Of a stretch of 64,000 nt of DNA, positions 53,635-62,495 are shown piece by piece. The stretch is from the NCBI GenBank assembly GCA_036521075.1, contig DATDIL010000072.1, forward strand, positions 1 to 64,000, given 5' to 3'. The notes under the pieces are model-generated. The model searched no databases and was not told where the DNA came from. It saw only the letters and a program-made list of their open reading frames with translations. The translations under genes were made by a program, and so were the position numbers. The stretch comes from DAIDKA01 sp036521075 (lineage in GTDB: Bacteria > Pseudomonadota > Gammaproteobacteria > Steroidobacterales > Steroidobacteraceae). Each line of letters starts with the position of its first letter. Position 1 is the stretch's first letter.

Positions 53635-54150
53635 TCAGGGACGCTTCGGCCCATCATGCTGCGCGTGATCTGACCGCGCTGCGTCGAACAGTCGCAGAAT
53701 TGTCGGCGCGTCACTCAGGCGCGCACTTGGCTTGATGTGCGCCAGCCCGACCATGGCCACGTGGTCAGCGAGTTGTTGGCATGACACTCCCTGCAGTCGC
53801 TGTTGGTCGATGACGACGAAGACGCGCGACATCGCCCAAACGACACCGAGCTGCAGCATGCTTGTGACCTGGACTCATCAACGACGCTCGGTGCCGTTTC
53901 GCTGCCAAACGTGAACGGGCGATTTCGCTGCTCCATCGCCCGTAGCAGGGCCTCCGGTTGGGGAGTCACCAGGACATAGAGATTCGCGTGGCAGTGAGCC
54001 CCGGCCAGCGGCACGTTCGCCGCCCGAGCAATCTCGGAGAGCCGCTCGAGAATGGCTTCGGCCGGAGATCGTGGCAGCAGGCGGGCCGGGCGACGGCCCA
54101 GTGGCGGCGCCCGCGTCCGTCGCCACCGTGGTTTCGATTACTAAGATACT
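53635..54150 (-). pseudogene. Frameshifted remnant of a conserved hypothetical gene
   Basis: Protein-like stretches run on the minus strand in different frames. One frame (about 54095-53870) reads RRPARLLPRSPAEAILERLS, continuing through EIARAANVPLAGAHCHANLY and VLVTPQPEALLRAMEQRNRP. A second frame (53859-53635) reads RVFVVIDQQRLQGVSCQQLA and then DHVAMVGLAHIKP, PTILRLFDAAR and a stop. Together they look like the two halves of one protein whose middle was lost or shifted. The upstream piece ILVIETTVATDAGAATG is in a third frame and may be part of it. The function of the parent family is unknown to me. Confidence 0.5.
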
Positions 54151-54162
54151 AGTAGAGTAATC
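54136..54162. repeat. Inverted repeat around an inner palindrome, operator-like
   Basis: GATTACT-N13-AGTAATC with the perfect 8-bp palindrome TACTAGTA (54147-54154) inside. It lies at the upstream end of the pseudogene remnant, in a stretch far more AT-rich than its surroundings. It could be an operator for that lost gene or a distant site for the 54521 operon. Confidence 0.4.
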
Positions 54163-54520
54163 AACCCAAGGGGAGGAGGTCAATAGTCGAGGCGGCCTTA
54201 TGGTGTATTATTAATTAAAATCAACAAGTTGAAACCGGCTCCTGGTAGGAATGGTTGTCAATTCAACCAGCTTGAGCTGCACAGGCAGAATTCCGGCCTT
54301 GACGGGTATAATTCGGCCCCCAGCGTCGCGGCGGCTGCCGCCAACTCTTGCGCTGGTAAGTCGGGAAGCGGAGCCGTATGTCCTTCGAGTTCGGCACGGT
54401 GCCATTCGTGACGCAAGGCCGCAGTTCGTGACTCTTGGCAGCACGTCAATAATAGCTGGATATACTATTAATCAGCTGGGTGATTCCCACTTTGGTCGGT
54501 CGTGCTCAGGGAGTGTGCGA
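54163..54520 (+). promoter_or_regulatory. Non-coding leader region of the exported DUF1592 operon
   Basis: No convincing gene. It holds a TATAAT (54307-54312) without a good -35, and a second candidate promoter TTGGCA (54435-54440) with GATATA (54459-54464) at 18 bases. The latter overlaps the dyad AATCA-N6-TGATT (54470-54485). A good ribosome site AGGGAG (54508-54513) closes the region. Two AT-rich patches (54199-54224, 54449-54472) stand out. Confidence 0.35.
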
Positions 54521-56986
54521 GTGTTGCCAATGCGCAGTTCAATGACCGCCGTTATCGCAGCCTGCGGTATGTCGTGGGCTGCCGCGATCGCCGCGAACAC
54601 GCCCGCTCCGCCGGCGGATGCTTCGCATGCCAACTGGAAAACAGTCCAGACGTTCTGCTTCGAGTGCCACAACACCGAGGACTGGGCCGGCGGCGTGGCG
54701 TTTGACACCATGGGCGATGATGCCGTGCCCGCGGATGCCAAGATCTGGGAACAGGCCGTGCGCAAACTGCGTGGCGGCATGATGCCACCGCCCGGGCACA
54801 AGAAACCCGACCCCGCAGCACGCAGCAGCCTGATCTCCTATCTGGAGACCACTCTGGATGCCGCAAGCCCTCATCCTGACCCGGGCCGCGTACCGCTGCG
54901 CCGCCTGAACCGCCGCGAATACGCCAATGCCGTGCACGATCTGATTGGCCTTGACGTCGATCCGGCGGCATGGCTGCCGGAGGATCCGCTCAAGGACGGC
55001 TTCGATACCGACGCTGATCTGTTGCGGGTGACGCCGAACTTCCTGGATCAGTCCGTGGCCGCCGCGCGGGCGCTCGCACTCGAGGCAGTGGGCGATCCGA
55101 AGGCCGCGCCAATCGACACCACCTACGGCAACATCGCCAACATGATCATTTCCCTGAATCCGCGCCCCGCGATGGGCACGGGTGACCAGGAGAAGTACGA
55201 GGACGGCATGCCCTTCGGCACCCGCGGTGGCATGGTCGCGGAGCACTGGTTCGCGGCTGACGGGGAATACTCCCTCACCATCGGCGATATGGCGATGGCG
55301 CGCGAAGTGCCGAAACTGGAGTTCGTAAGCACGGTGATCGTGCTGCTTGATGGCAAGGAGATTCACCGCGTCGACGTCGGCGGCGAGGACGACTACAAGG
55401 ACATCGACCAGAACCTGGATGCGGGCGTGTATCACGTCAACAGCCGCCTGCGCGATATCCGTTTTCATGCCACCGCGGGCCAGCACAAGGTGGCGGTTAC
55501 GTTCTTGCGGCGCAGCTACGCGGAGAGCGACGAGCGGATACGGCCCAATACTCTGGATGGCGGCCAGCAGCGCGTGAATGCCGTGCATGCCATGCAGATC
55601 AAGGGACCGCTGAAGATCACCGGCATGAGCGAGACACCCAGCCGCGCGAAGATTTTCATCTGCACGCCTGCAAGCCAAGCCGAGGAGATGCCCTGCGCGC
55701 AGAAAATCATTGCCAACCTGGCGCAACAGGCTTTCCGGCGCCCGCTGACGGATGATGACATGCAGCCGCTGGTGGCCTTCTACCAGAAGGGCCGGCAGGC
55801 GGGGACTTTTGATACCGGCATCCGCGATGCGCTGTCTGCGATCCTTGCCAGTCCGAACTTCCTATACCGGGTCGAAGCGGCCAGTGACCATGTCCGCACG
55901 CTGAATGATTTTGAGCTCGCCTCGCGGATGTCGTTCTTCATCTGGAGCAGCATCCCTGACCCGGAACTGCTGGATTTGGCGGCCAAGAACGAGCTCTCAA
56001 AGCCCGCGGTGCTCAAGGCCCAGGTGCATCGCATGCTCGCGGACCCGCGTGCGGTCTCACTCACCAAGGACTTCGCGTTCCAGTGGCTCAACATCGCGAA
56101 GATGGACACCATCTCCCCGGCGCGGGCGCTGTTCAGCTATGCGAGTGGGCAGTACGACCCCCGGCCGCTGTTCCGCAAGGAACTGCAGCTGTTCATAGAC
56201 AGCATCTTCCGCTCGGATCGCAGCGTGGTGGATCTGCTCACCGCGGACCACACCTACCTCAACGAGCAGCTCGCCCTGCTCTATGGCATTCAGAATGTGA
56301 AGGGGGGCGAGTTCCGCCGCGTCACACTCACCGACCCGGATCGTTTCGGTCTGCTGGGCAAGGGTGCGGTGCTCATGACCACGGCCAATCCTGATCGCAC
56401 GGCGCCGGTGCTGCGTGGGGCCTGGATCATGGAGCGCATCCTGGGCACCCCACAGACCCCGCCGCCGCCGAATGTGCCGACTTTGACCGCGTTCGTCGCC
56501 AGCAAGCCCACCACCGTGCGCGAAAGGACCGAGGTGCATCGCCGCAACCCGCCGTGTTCGGGCTGCCATTCCGTGATGGACCCCCTGGGCTTTGCGTTGG
56601 AGAATTTCGATACCGTCGGTGAGTTCCGGGCCATCGATCCGCAAACTCATACGCTGATCGACACGGCGGGCACCATGCCGGATGGCACGCCCATGGCCGG
56701 TCCCGCGGATCTGCACAAGGCTCTGGCCGCGCGCGGCCCGCAGCTGGTGCAGACCATCACCGAGAAGCTGATGACCTATGCGATAGGCCGGCCGATGATC
56801 TATTCGGATATGCCGGCCGTGCGCGCCATCGCGCGCGAGGCCGCGGCCAACAACAACCGTTTCGAGTCCATAGTCCTGGGAGTCGTGAACAGCGATGCCT
56901 TCCGCGAGCGCGCACCGGCCGCGCCGCTGCCGACCTCGCTGACAACGCAGGCGTCCAACCTGACTTCCGCGCCCCGAGCAAATTGA
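54521..56986 (+). CDS. Exported DUF1587/1592/1588/1585-type protein with two CxxCH motifs
   Basis: 821 aa from GTG 54521, chosen for AGGGAG 7 bases upstream; ATG 54530 is the alternative. An N-terminal signal peptide (to about residue 25) is followed by a heme-type CFECH at residues 46-50. Then come RLNRREYANAVHDLIGLDVD (DUF1587-like), a beta-rich middle, SILASPNFLYR-like DUF1592 text (ILASPNFLYRVEA), and NPPCSGCHSVMDPLGFALEN (DUF1588) with a second CxxCH at 679-683. The end, LVQTITEKLMTYAIGRPM, is DUF1585-like. Members occur in planctomycetes and in some gammaproteobacteria; function is unknown. Heme attachment is predicted, so it may be a periplasmic redox protein. Confidence 0.85.
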   Translation: MLPMRSSMTAVIAACGMSWAAAIAANTPAPPADASHANWKTVQTFCFECHNTEDWAGGVAFDTMGDDAVPADAKIWEQAVRKLRGGMMPPPGHKKPDPAARSSLISYLETTLDAASPHPDPGRVPLRRLNRREYANAVHDLIGLDVDPAAWLPEDPLKDGFDTDADLLRVTPNFLDQSVAAARALALEAVGDPKAAPIDTTYGNIANMIISLNPRPAMGTGDQEKYEDGMPFGTRGGMVAEHWFAADGEYSLTIGDMAMAREVPKLEFVSTVIVLLDGKEIHRVDVGGEDDYKDIDQNLDAGVYHVNSRLRDIRFHATAGQHKVAVTFLRRSYAESDERIRPNTLDGGQQRVNAVHAMQIKGPLKITGMSETPSRAKIFICTPASQAEEMPCAQKIIANLAQQAFRRPLTDDDMQPLVAFYQKGRQAGTFDTGIRDALSAILASPNFLYRVEAASDHVRTLNDFELASRMSFFIWSSIPDPELLDLAAKNELSKPAVLKAQVHRMLADPRAVSLTKDFAFQWLNIAKMDTISPARALFSYASGQYDPRPLFRKELQLFIDSIFRSDRSVVDLLTADHTYLNEQLALLYGIQNVKGGEFRRVTLTDPDRFGLLGKGAVLMTTANPDRTAPVLRGAWIMERILGTPQTPPPPNVPTLTAFVASKPTTVRERTEVHRRNPPCSGCHSVMDPLGFALENFDTVGEFRAIDPQTHTLIDTAGTMPDGTPMAGPADLHKALAARGPQLVQTITEKLMTYAIGRPMIYSDMPAVRAIAREAAANNNRFESIVLGVVNSDAFRERAPAAPLPTSLTTQASNLTSAPRAN

Positions 56987-57001
56987 AGTGGAGGCATAGC
57001 C

Positions 57002-58276
57002 ATGTTCCTGACCAAGAAGCATCTGTCCCGGCGCACGGTCCTGAAGGGTGCCGGCGCGGTGATCTCCCTGCCGCTGCTGGATGCGATGATTCCGGCGGGC
57101 ACGGCCCTGGCTGACACCCCCGCAGTGATCAAGCCTCGCTTGGGCTTTGTCTACTTCCCGCACGGCGCGGTCGAGAAGTTCTGGACCCCCGATGGCACGG
57201 GCAAGGATTTCAAATTCTCGCGGATCATCAAGCCCCTGGAAGGCATGCGCGATTACGTTACAGTGGTCACCAAGCTGCGCAACAAGCCTGCGGAAAGCAC
57301 CGACCCGCATGGCATTGTCGAGGCGACCTGGCTCACCTGCCTGGCGCCGACTGCCCGCCACGAGGGGCCGGATGCCGGCGTGTCCATCGATCAGGTGGCC
57401 GCGCGCCAGATGGGCAAGGACACACCGCTGCCGTCGCTGGAACTGTGTGGCGAACCCGGCGGGGCCGTCAATTACAGCAGCCCCGGTCAGGGGCTGCCGC
57501 TGGAAGGCAACCCCCGTCACGTTTTCACGACCATGTTCGGTCCGGGCGACTCCAATGCGGAGCGCAAAGGTCTGTTGCAGGCCACGGGTAGCCTGCTCGA
57601 CTATGTGCAAGAGTCCAGCAAGAGCCTCAGCCGCACGCTGGATGGATCGGACCGCGCCTTGGTGAACGATTACCTGCAGGCGGTGCGCGAAGTTGAACTG
57701 CGCGTGCAGAAGCTGTCAGCCAAGGCCGATTCACTCGGCAATCTGCCGAATGCACCGCTGGGCGCACCCGATGATTTCGGCGAGCTGCTGGACATCCAGT
57801 TCGAGATGATCGCGCTGGCCTTCCAGACCGGCCAGACCCGCATCGCGACCATGCGCATGGTCAAGGAAGCGAGCATGCGCACGTATCCACAGGTAAATGT
57901 GGATGAAGCTTTTCACCCGCTCTCCCATCACGGCGAGGATCCGGAGAAGTTTGAGCGTCTGGTGCGCATCCAGGCCTGGCATACCGAGCGCGTCAATCGC
58001 TTTGCGAAGCGACTCGCGAGCATCAAGGAAGGCAGCGGCAACGTCCTGGACAACTCGATCATTCTGTTCGGCAGCAACATGGCCAACAGCGACCTTCACA
58101 ACCAGAACCCGATTCCGCAGCTGCTGCTGGGCAAGGGCGGCGGCATTAAGGGCGGCCAGCACCTGGCCATGCCGGCTTCCACCCCGCACGCCAATATCCT
58201 GCTCACCATGGTGCAGCGCGCCGGGGTGAAGCTGGAGAAGTTCAGCGACTCGAGCGGGCCGCTGGCCGACGTTTGA
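57002..58276 (+). CDS. Tat-exported DUF1552 protein
   Basis: 424 aa. The twin-arginine signal is LSRRTVLKGAGAVISLPLLD near residue 8. The DUF1552 body has RLGFVYFPHGAVEKFWTP after the signal, and HPLSHHGEDPEKFERL plus NSIILFGSNMANSDLHNQNP in the C-terminal half. GGAGG lies 8 bases before the ATG, and 15 bases separate it from the DUF1592 gene. The two families are regularly paired in genomes. The protein may need a folded cofactor or metal before export. No catalytic residue is known to me. Confidence 0.87.
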   Translation: MFLTKKHLSRRTVLKGAGAVISLPLLDAMIPAGTALADTPAVIKPRLGFVYFPHGAVEKFWTPDGTGKDFKFSRIIKPLEGMRDYVTVVTKLRNKPAESTDPHGIVEATWLTCLAPTARHEGPDAGVSIDQVAARQMGKDTPLPSLELCGEPGGAVNYSSPGQGLPLEGNPRHVFTTMFGPGDSNAERKGLLQATGSLLDYVQESSKSLSRTLDGSDRALVNDYLQAVREVELRVQKLSAKADSLGNLPNAPLGAPDDFGELLDIQFEMIALAFQTGQTRIATMRMVKEASMRTYPQVNVDEAFHPLSHHGEDPEKFERLVRIQAWHTERVNRFAKRLASIKEGSGNVLDNSIILFGSNMANSDLHNQNPIPQLLLGKGGGIKGGQHLAMPASTPHANILLTMVQRAGVKLEKFSDSSGPLADV

Positions 58277-58277
58277 T

Positions 58278-59951
58278 ATGCGCCAGGTAGGCATGCAAGT
58301 TGTGGCGTTTGCGGTGGCCGGCATCCTGTGTGGCGCGGCGGCCGGTGCCGCCGATGTCGGTGAGCGCCCGGATGGCAGCACCCCGCTCGAGTGGGCTGTC
58401 TTCCATGGCGACATTGCCCAGACGAAGAAGCTGCTGGCGGCGGGCGCGGACGTCAAGGCCCGCAATGCCTATGGCGTCAATGCCATGCAGCTGGCCGCGG
58501 ATGCCTCCAATACCGAACTGATCCGGGTGTTGCTGAAGGCCGGAGCCGATCCGAATTCGCCCAATCCTGAGGGCGAAACGGCGTTGCACCTGGTGGCTCG
58601 TGCCGGCAATGTCGAGGCGGCAAAATTGTTGCTGAAGGCGGGCGCCGCCGTGGATCCCCACGAGAGCTTTGGCGGCCAAACGCCACTGATGTGGGCCGCT
58701 GCACGACGACAGCCGCAGATGGTCGAGCTGCTCGCCGACAAGGGGGCGGACGTCAACGCCCGCTCGGCGGTTCGTGACTACTTGCGGGTGGCCACGGCCG
58801 AGAGCCGCGCCAAGCAGCTGGATCGTGGCGGCTTCACCCCCTTGATGTACGCGGCGCGCGAGAACTGCGGTGCCTGCGTGGAGGTGCTGCTGAAGCACAA
58901 GGTCGATATCAATCTGCCCGACCCTTCCGGCTTCGCGCCGATGACGATCGCGATGCTGAACAGCAACTGGGACATCGCCAAGCGTCTGATCGATGCCGGC
59001 GCCGATGTCAACGAATGGGACATCTTCGGGCAGGCGCCGCTGCACGTGGCGATCGGCAACATGAACAGCCGCGGCAACAACGACCCTCTGGACCTGGACC
59101 ATCCCAATAAGGCCACCGGCCGCGACATCGTGAAACTGCTGCTGGAGCATGGCGCCAATCCCAACCAGCAAACGTATTACCGGGCCGCGGGTCTGCGCAG
59201 CTTCGGTGGTACGGGCCGGGGCACGACCCCGTTCCTGGTGGCCTGCGCCAGTGGCGACATCGACATCGTGAAGCTGCTGCTGGCGCACGGTGCGGACCCC
59301 AAGCTGGCAACCTCGGACGGCCAGGGGCCGATCATTGTCGCGGTGGGGTCGCGCGCCGGCGGTACCGGCAACCCCGGTGCGCGACGGGCTGACATACCCG
59401 CTGAACCGGCCGCTGGGCCGGGCATCGAGATTCCGCCGGCCACCCGGCGCGGCCGGGGCGCTCCCAGTGGCGCGCCTGCCGCAGCGCAGGCCTCGGCTCC
59501 CCGCGCGGCGCCGGGGGCGGGTCCTGCCGATAAAATGGTTCGCCCCCCCAACCCGACCGTCGCGCTGATCAACCTGCTGGCGCAGTCCGGCGCCGATGTG
59601 AACCTGGTGGCGAAGCGGCATTTCCTGCAGCGCACGCGCGGCGGCTCGGCGCTGCATTACGCGGTGCGAACCGGGAACAAGGAAGTCATGGCGGCGCTGA
59701 TCAAACTCGGCATCGATGTGAATGCAAAGGATGAGGACGGCCTGACCGCGCTCGACTACGCGATGGGGCGCGGCTACGTCCCCTTCCTGCAGATGCCTAC
59801 CCGGCCGCGACGGGATTTGGCGGACCTCCTGCGTGCCGCAGGCGCCAACATGGAGCTTGCCAAGACGCCGGATTGGCCGCCGCAGAGCCCTCCCATTGGC
59901 ACGGTCGTCTACGACGCCGTCATCTGGCCGGTAGACCCAGTAGGACTGTAA
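58278..59951 (+). CDS. Exported ankyrin-repeat protein
   Basis: 557 aa. A signal peptide (VVAFAVAGILCGAAAGAA) precedes about nine ankyrin repeats of the form G-x-TPL-x-A-A-x2-G-x2-VVxLLL-x2-GAD-VN, for example STPLEWAVFHGDIAQTKKLL and SALHYAVRTGNKEVMAALIK. A Pro/Ala/Gly-rich linker (about 365-425) breaks the array. The protein ends in a short VIWPVDPVGL segment. It starts one base after the DUF1552 stop. It probably serves as a periplasmic binding scaffold for the operon's other products; the partner is unknown. Confidence 0.85.
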   Translation: MRQVGMQVVAFAVAGILCGAAAGAADVGERPDGSTPLEWAVFHGDIAQTKKLLAAGADVKARNAYGVNAMQLAADASNTELIRVLLKAGADPNSPNPEGETALHLVARAGNVEAAKLLLKAGAAVDPHESFGGQTPLMWAAARRQPQMVELLADKGADVNARSAVRDYLRVATAESRAKQLDRGGFTPLMYAARENCGACVEVLLKHKVDINLPDPSGFAPMTIAMLNSNWDIAKRLIDAGADVNEWDIFGQAPLHVAIGNMNSRGNNDPLDLDHPNKATGRDIVKLLLEHGANPNQQTYYRAAGLRSFGGTGRGTTPFLVACASGDIDIVKLLLAHGADPKLATSDGQGPIIVAVGSRAGGTGNPGARRADIPAEPAAGPGIEIPPATRRGRGAPSGAPAAAQASAPRAAPGAGPADKMVRPPNPTVALINLLAQSGADVNLVAKRHFLQRTRGGSALHYAVRTGNKEVMAALIKLGIDVNAKDEDGLTALDYAMGRGYVPFLQMPTRPRRDLADLLRAAGANMELAKTPDWPPQSPPIGTVVYDAVIWPVDPVGL

Positions 59952-60893
59952 ATGCCCATTTCCCGACGCTTGTTCCTGCGCAGTGGAGCGCAGGCTCTTT
60001 CTGCTGCCTCGCTCCTGGGCGCCATCCCGGGACTGGCGGCGGCCACGGACAAGGATGCCAAGGGCATCAGCGCCCGTGACGTCAGCGTAAAAGATGTGGG
60101 CGGCCTTGCGGTGTTCGCCGGCGGTGGCTGCAACGTCGTGGGGCTCGCCGGGCCGGACGGCGCCTTGCTGGTGGATGGCGGCCTGGCGGTGAATTCCGCG
60201 GTGTTGCTGAAGTCAGTGGCCGAGAACCTCAAGAGCCGCCGTGTTCAGACCCTGATCAATACCCACTGGCATCCCGAGCAGACAGGTTCCAATGAGGCCG
60301 TGGGCAAGGCCGGCGGCACGATCATCGCGCATGAAGTCTCACGCCTGGCGCTGGGGCGCAGGGAGCGATCGGCGCTGTACGAGGGCTATTACGGTCCACT
60401 GCCCCCGAAGGGGATTCCGACGCTGGCCACGTACAACACCGGAACCTTGATGTTCGCCGGCGAGCAGGTCGACTACCGGTACCTGCCCGCGGCCCACACC
60501 AATGGCGATCTGTTCGTGCACTTTCCGAAGCGCAACGTGATTGTCGCCGGCGGACCAGTCGCCGCGGATCACTGGCCGGTGATGGACTACCTCAATGACG
60601 GCTTCATGCACGGGTTCGTGCGCTCCTACGAGATCCTGGCCGAGGTCGCCAAGCCCGATACCGTCATCATCCCCGCGAATGGTCCGGCGCTCACCGGCGC
60701 GGAGCTTGTCAAACAGAAGGACATGTACTGGGCGCTGTTCAAACTGTTCTTCGTCGATTTCAACAAGGGCTTTGGTCCGAACGACATCGTCGCCGCGCAT
60801 CCTTTGAAGGATTATGAAGCGCAATACGGTGATCCGGGGCAGTTCCTGGACTACGCATATCGCAGCTTGCAGTTGGCGACCATTCCGCACTAG
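59952..60893 (+). CDS. Exported metallo-beta-lactamase-fold protein with altered metal site
   Basis: 313 aa, starting directly at the ankyrin gene's stop. A Tat-like signal SRRLFLRSGAQALSAASLLG is at the N-terminus. The fold is recognisable from GLAGPDGALLVDGGLAVNSA, INTHWHPEQTGSNEA and PAAHTNGDLFVHFP. The usual HxHxDH is here H105-W-H107-P-E109-Q110, so the Asp and last His are replaced; H182 is kept; the late His is replaced by Asn in VIIPANGPAL. One zinc site might survive, but normal two-metal hydrolysis looks doubtful. Confidence 0.8.
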   Translation: MPISRRLFLRSGAQALSAASLLGAIPGLAAATDKDAKGISARDVSVKDVGGLAVFAGGGCNVVGLAGPDGALLVDGGLAVNSAVLLKSVAENLKSRRVQTLINTHWHPEQTGSNEAVGKAGGTIIAHEVSRLALGRRERSALYEGYYGPLPPKGIPTLATYNTGTLMFAGEQVDYRYLPAAHTNGDLFVHFPKRNVIVAGGPVAADHWPVMDYLNDGFMHGFVRSYEILAEVAKPDTVIIPANGPALTGAELVKQKDMYWALFKLFFVDFNKGFGPNDIVAAHPLKDYEAQYGDPGQFLDYAYRSLQLATIPH

Positions 60894-60895
60894 CC

Positions 60896-61411
60896 ATGCG
60901 CGTGGCCAAGGCTCCTTCGGATCTTGCGCTGCTGCGCCAGGCGCGGCGCGTTGGACGGGCCCTGCTCGGGCGCGACTGGCGCGTGGCAACGGCCGAATCC
61001 TGCACGGCGGGGTGGGTCGCCAAGGCGCTCACCGATGTGCCCGGCAGTTCACGCTGGTTCGAGGGCGGCTATGTCGTCTATTCAAATGCCGCCAAGATGC
61101 GCGATCTACACGTGTCGATGGCCACGCTGCGCCGCCATGGCGCCGTGAGCGAGGCCACGGTGCTCGCGATGGCGCGCGGGGCCGTGCGCGCAACGGGTGC
61201 CGAGCTCAGCATCGCCATCAGCGGCATCGCAGGTCCCGACGGAGGCACGGTGCACAGGCCCGTTGGCACGGTCTGGTTTGGGATCGCCCGACGAGAGCGC
61301 CCCATGCGGGCAAGCGCCACGGTCCGGGTCTTTGCCGGCGACCGGGAGTCCGTGCGCCGCCGGTCCGTGGCGTTCGCGCTGCAGCTGATACTGCGCCAGG
61401 CGCTGCCTTAG
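60896..61411 (+). CDS. pncC: PncC/CinA-C, nicotinamide-nucleotide amidohydrolase
   Basis: 171 aa. The CinA C-terminal domain pattern is complete: VATAESCTAGWVAKALTDVP near residue 30, the catalytic Ser in the AESCTAG motif, GGYVVYSNAAKM near residue 57 and ISGIAGPDGGT near residue 108. It deamidates NMN in pyridine-nucleotide recycling. It starts 2 bases after the MBL-fold gene, so the exported operon may co-transcribe it. In many gammaproteobacteria pncC sits directly upstream of recA. Confidence 0.92.
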   Translation: MRVAKAPSDLALLRQARRVGRALLGRDWRVATAESCTAGWVAKALTDVPGSSRWFEGGYVVYSNAAKMRDLHVSMATLRRHGAVSEATVLAMARGAVRATGAELSIAISGIAGPDGGTVHRPVGTVWFGIARRERPMRASATVRVFAGDRESVRRRSVAFALQLILRQALP

Positions 61412-61543
61412 AGGGCGCCCGGGCCAGGGGTGGCGATTTCCTACGCAATGGGTCAGTTCACGCCCATGGTGGCCACAGTGCCCGCTATGTTCGTATCGTA
61501 GCGATTGCGCTGGTATCGCCGACATACTCGGCAGGAGGCTGAT

Positions 61544-62473
61544 ATGGCCGCCATCATTGTTCTGGGCAGTCTGAACATGGATATCGCCGCCTTGGGGCCA
61601 CGGCTACCGCAGCCCGGCGAGACCTTGATGGGATCTCGTTTTTACACCGCACCGGGCGGCAAGGGTGCCAATCAGGCGTATGCCGCTGCCAAGCTGGGCG
61701 GCGCCGGTTCCACGGCCATGCTCGGCCGTGTGGGTGAGGATGACTTTGGCCATCAGATGATCGCCAGCCTGATTTCGGTGGGCTGTGGAGTCGATGGGAT
61801 CCGCCGTCTCGCCGGTCTGAGCGGCGTCGCGCTGAACCTGATAGCCGAGTCCGGGCAGAACACCATCATGGTGGTATCCGGGGCCAACGGCCGCTTCGCG
61901 CCTGAGGATGTGGCCGCCGATACGCCGCTGCTGCGCGGCGCCCGCTTCGTGCTCTTGCAGCTGGAAGTGCCGATGCCCACCACGATGGCCGGCGCCGCGG
62001 CCGCCCGCGCTGCAGGTCTCGAAGTGGTTCTGGATCCGGCGCCTGCGCCGGAGCAGTTGCCGGCTGAGCTGTTGAAGCTGGTTGACGTGCTGACGCCGAA
62101 CGAGACGGAGGCCGCGCGGCTGGTGGGACGCAAGTGCGCGGATGTGAGCGTCGATGAGGCCCGAACGATTGCCGCCGAGCTGCAATCGCGCGGCGTGCGG
62201 CACGTAATCATCAAGCTCGGCGCCAACGGTTGCCTGCTGCTGGAGGCGGGCACGGCCACGCATGTGCCGGCGCCCATGGTCAAGGCCATGGACTCCACGG
62301 GGGCGGGCGATGTTTTCAACGCGGCTTTTGTCGTGGCGTGTTCTGAAGGGGCCTCGCGCCTGGATGCCTGCCAATTCGCGGTGCATGCTGCCGCGCTCTC
62401 GGCGACGCGCATGGGCTGCCAAGCAAGCGTGCCGACGCGGGTCGAACTGGATGCCTATCTGCGGCAGATGTAA
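61544..62473 (+). CDS. rbsK: Ribokinase (PfkB family)
   Basis: Phosphorylates ribose or a related sugar. 309 aa from ATG 61544, with AGGAGG about 6 bases upstream. Ribokinase signatures are IIVLGSLNMDIAALGPRLPQ, the substrate loop PGGKGANQAYAAAKLGG near residue 41, LTPNETEAARLVG near residue 185 and the catalytic DSTGAGDVFNAAFV near residue 250. It interrupts the usual pncC-recA pair, and no transporter for ribose lies nearby. Another PfkB substrate cannot be excluded. Confidence 0.85.
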   Translation: MAAIIVLGSLNMDIAALGPRLPQPGETLMGSRFYTAPGGKGANQAYAAAKLGGAGSTAMLGRVGEDDFGHQMIASLISVGCGVDGIRRLAGLSGVALNLIAESGQNTIMVVSGANGRFAPEDVAADTPLLRGARFVLLQLEVPMPTTMAGAAAARAAGLEVVLDPAPAPEQLPAELLKLVDVLTPNETEAARLVGRKCADVSVDEARTIAAELQSRGVRHVIIKLGANGCLLLEAGTATHVPAPMVKAMDSTGAGDVFNAAFVVACSEGASRLDACQFAVHAAALSATRMGCQASVPTRVELDAYLRQM

Positions 62474-62495
62474 GAGTTCTGCTGCAACGCGCCGG

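Noticed and set aside
54299..54312. TTGACG and TATAAT as one promoter
   Set aside because: Only 2 bases separate the boxes; they cannot form a single sigma-70 site.
54251..54520. N-terminal extension of the DUF1592-type protein from ATG 54251
   Set aside because: It would place about 90 unpatterned residues before a clear signal peptide and run through the predicted promoter; GTG 54521 has a good ribosome site.
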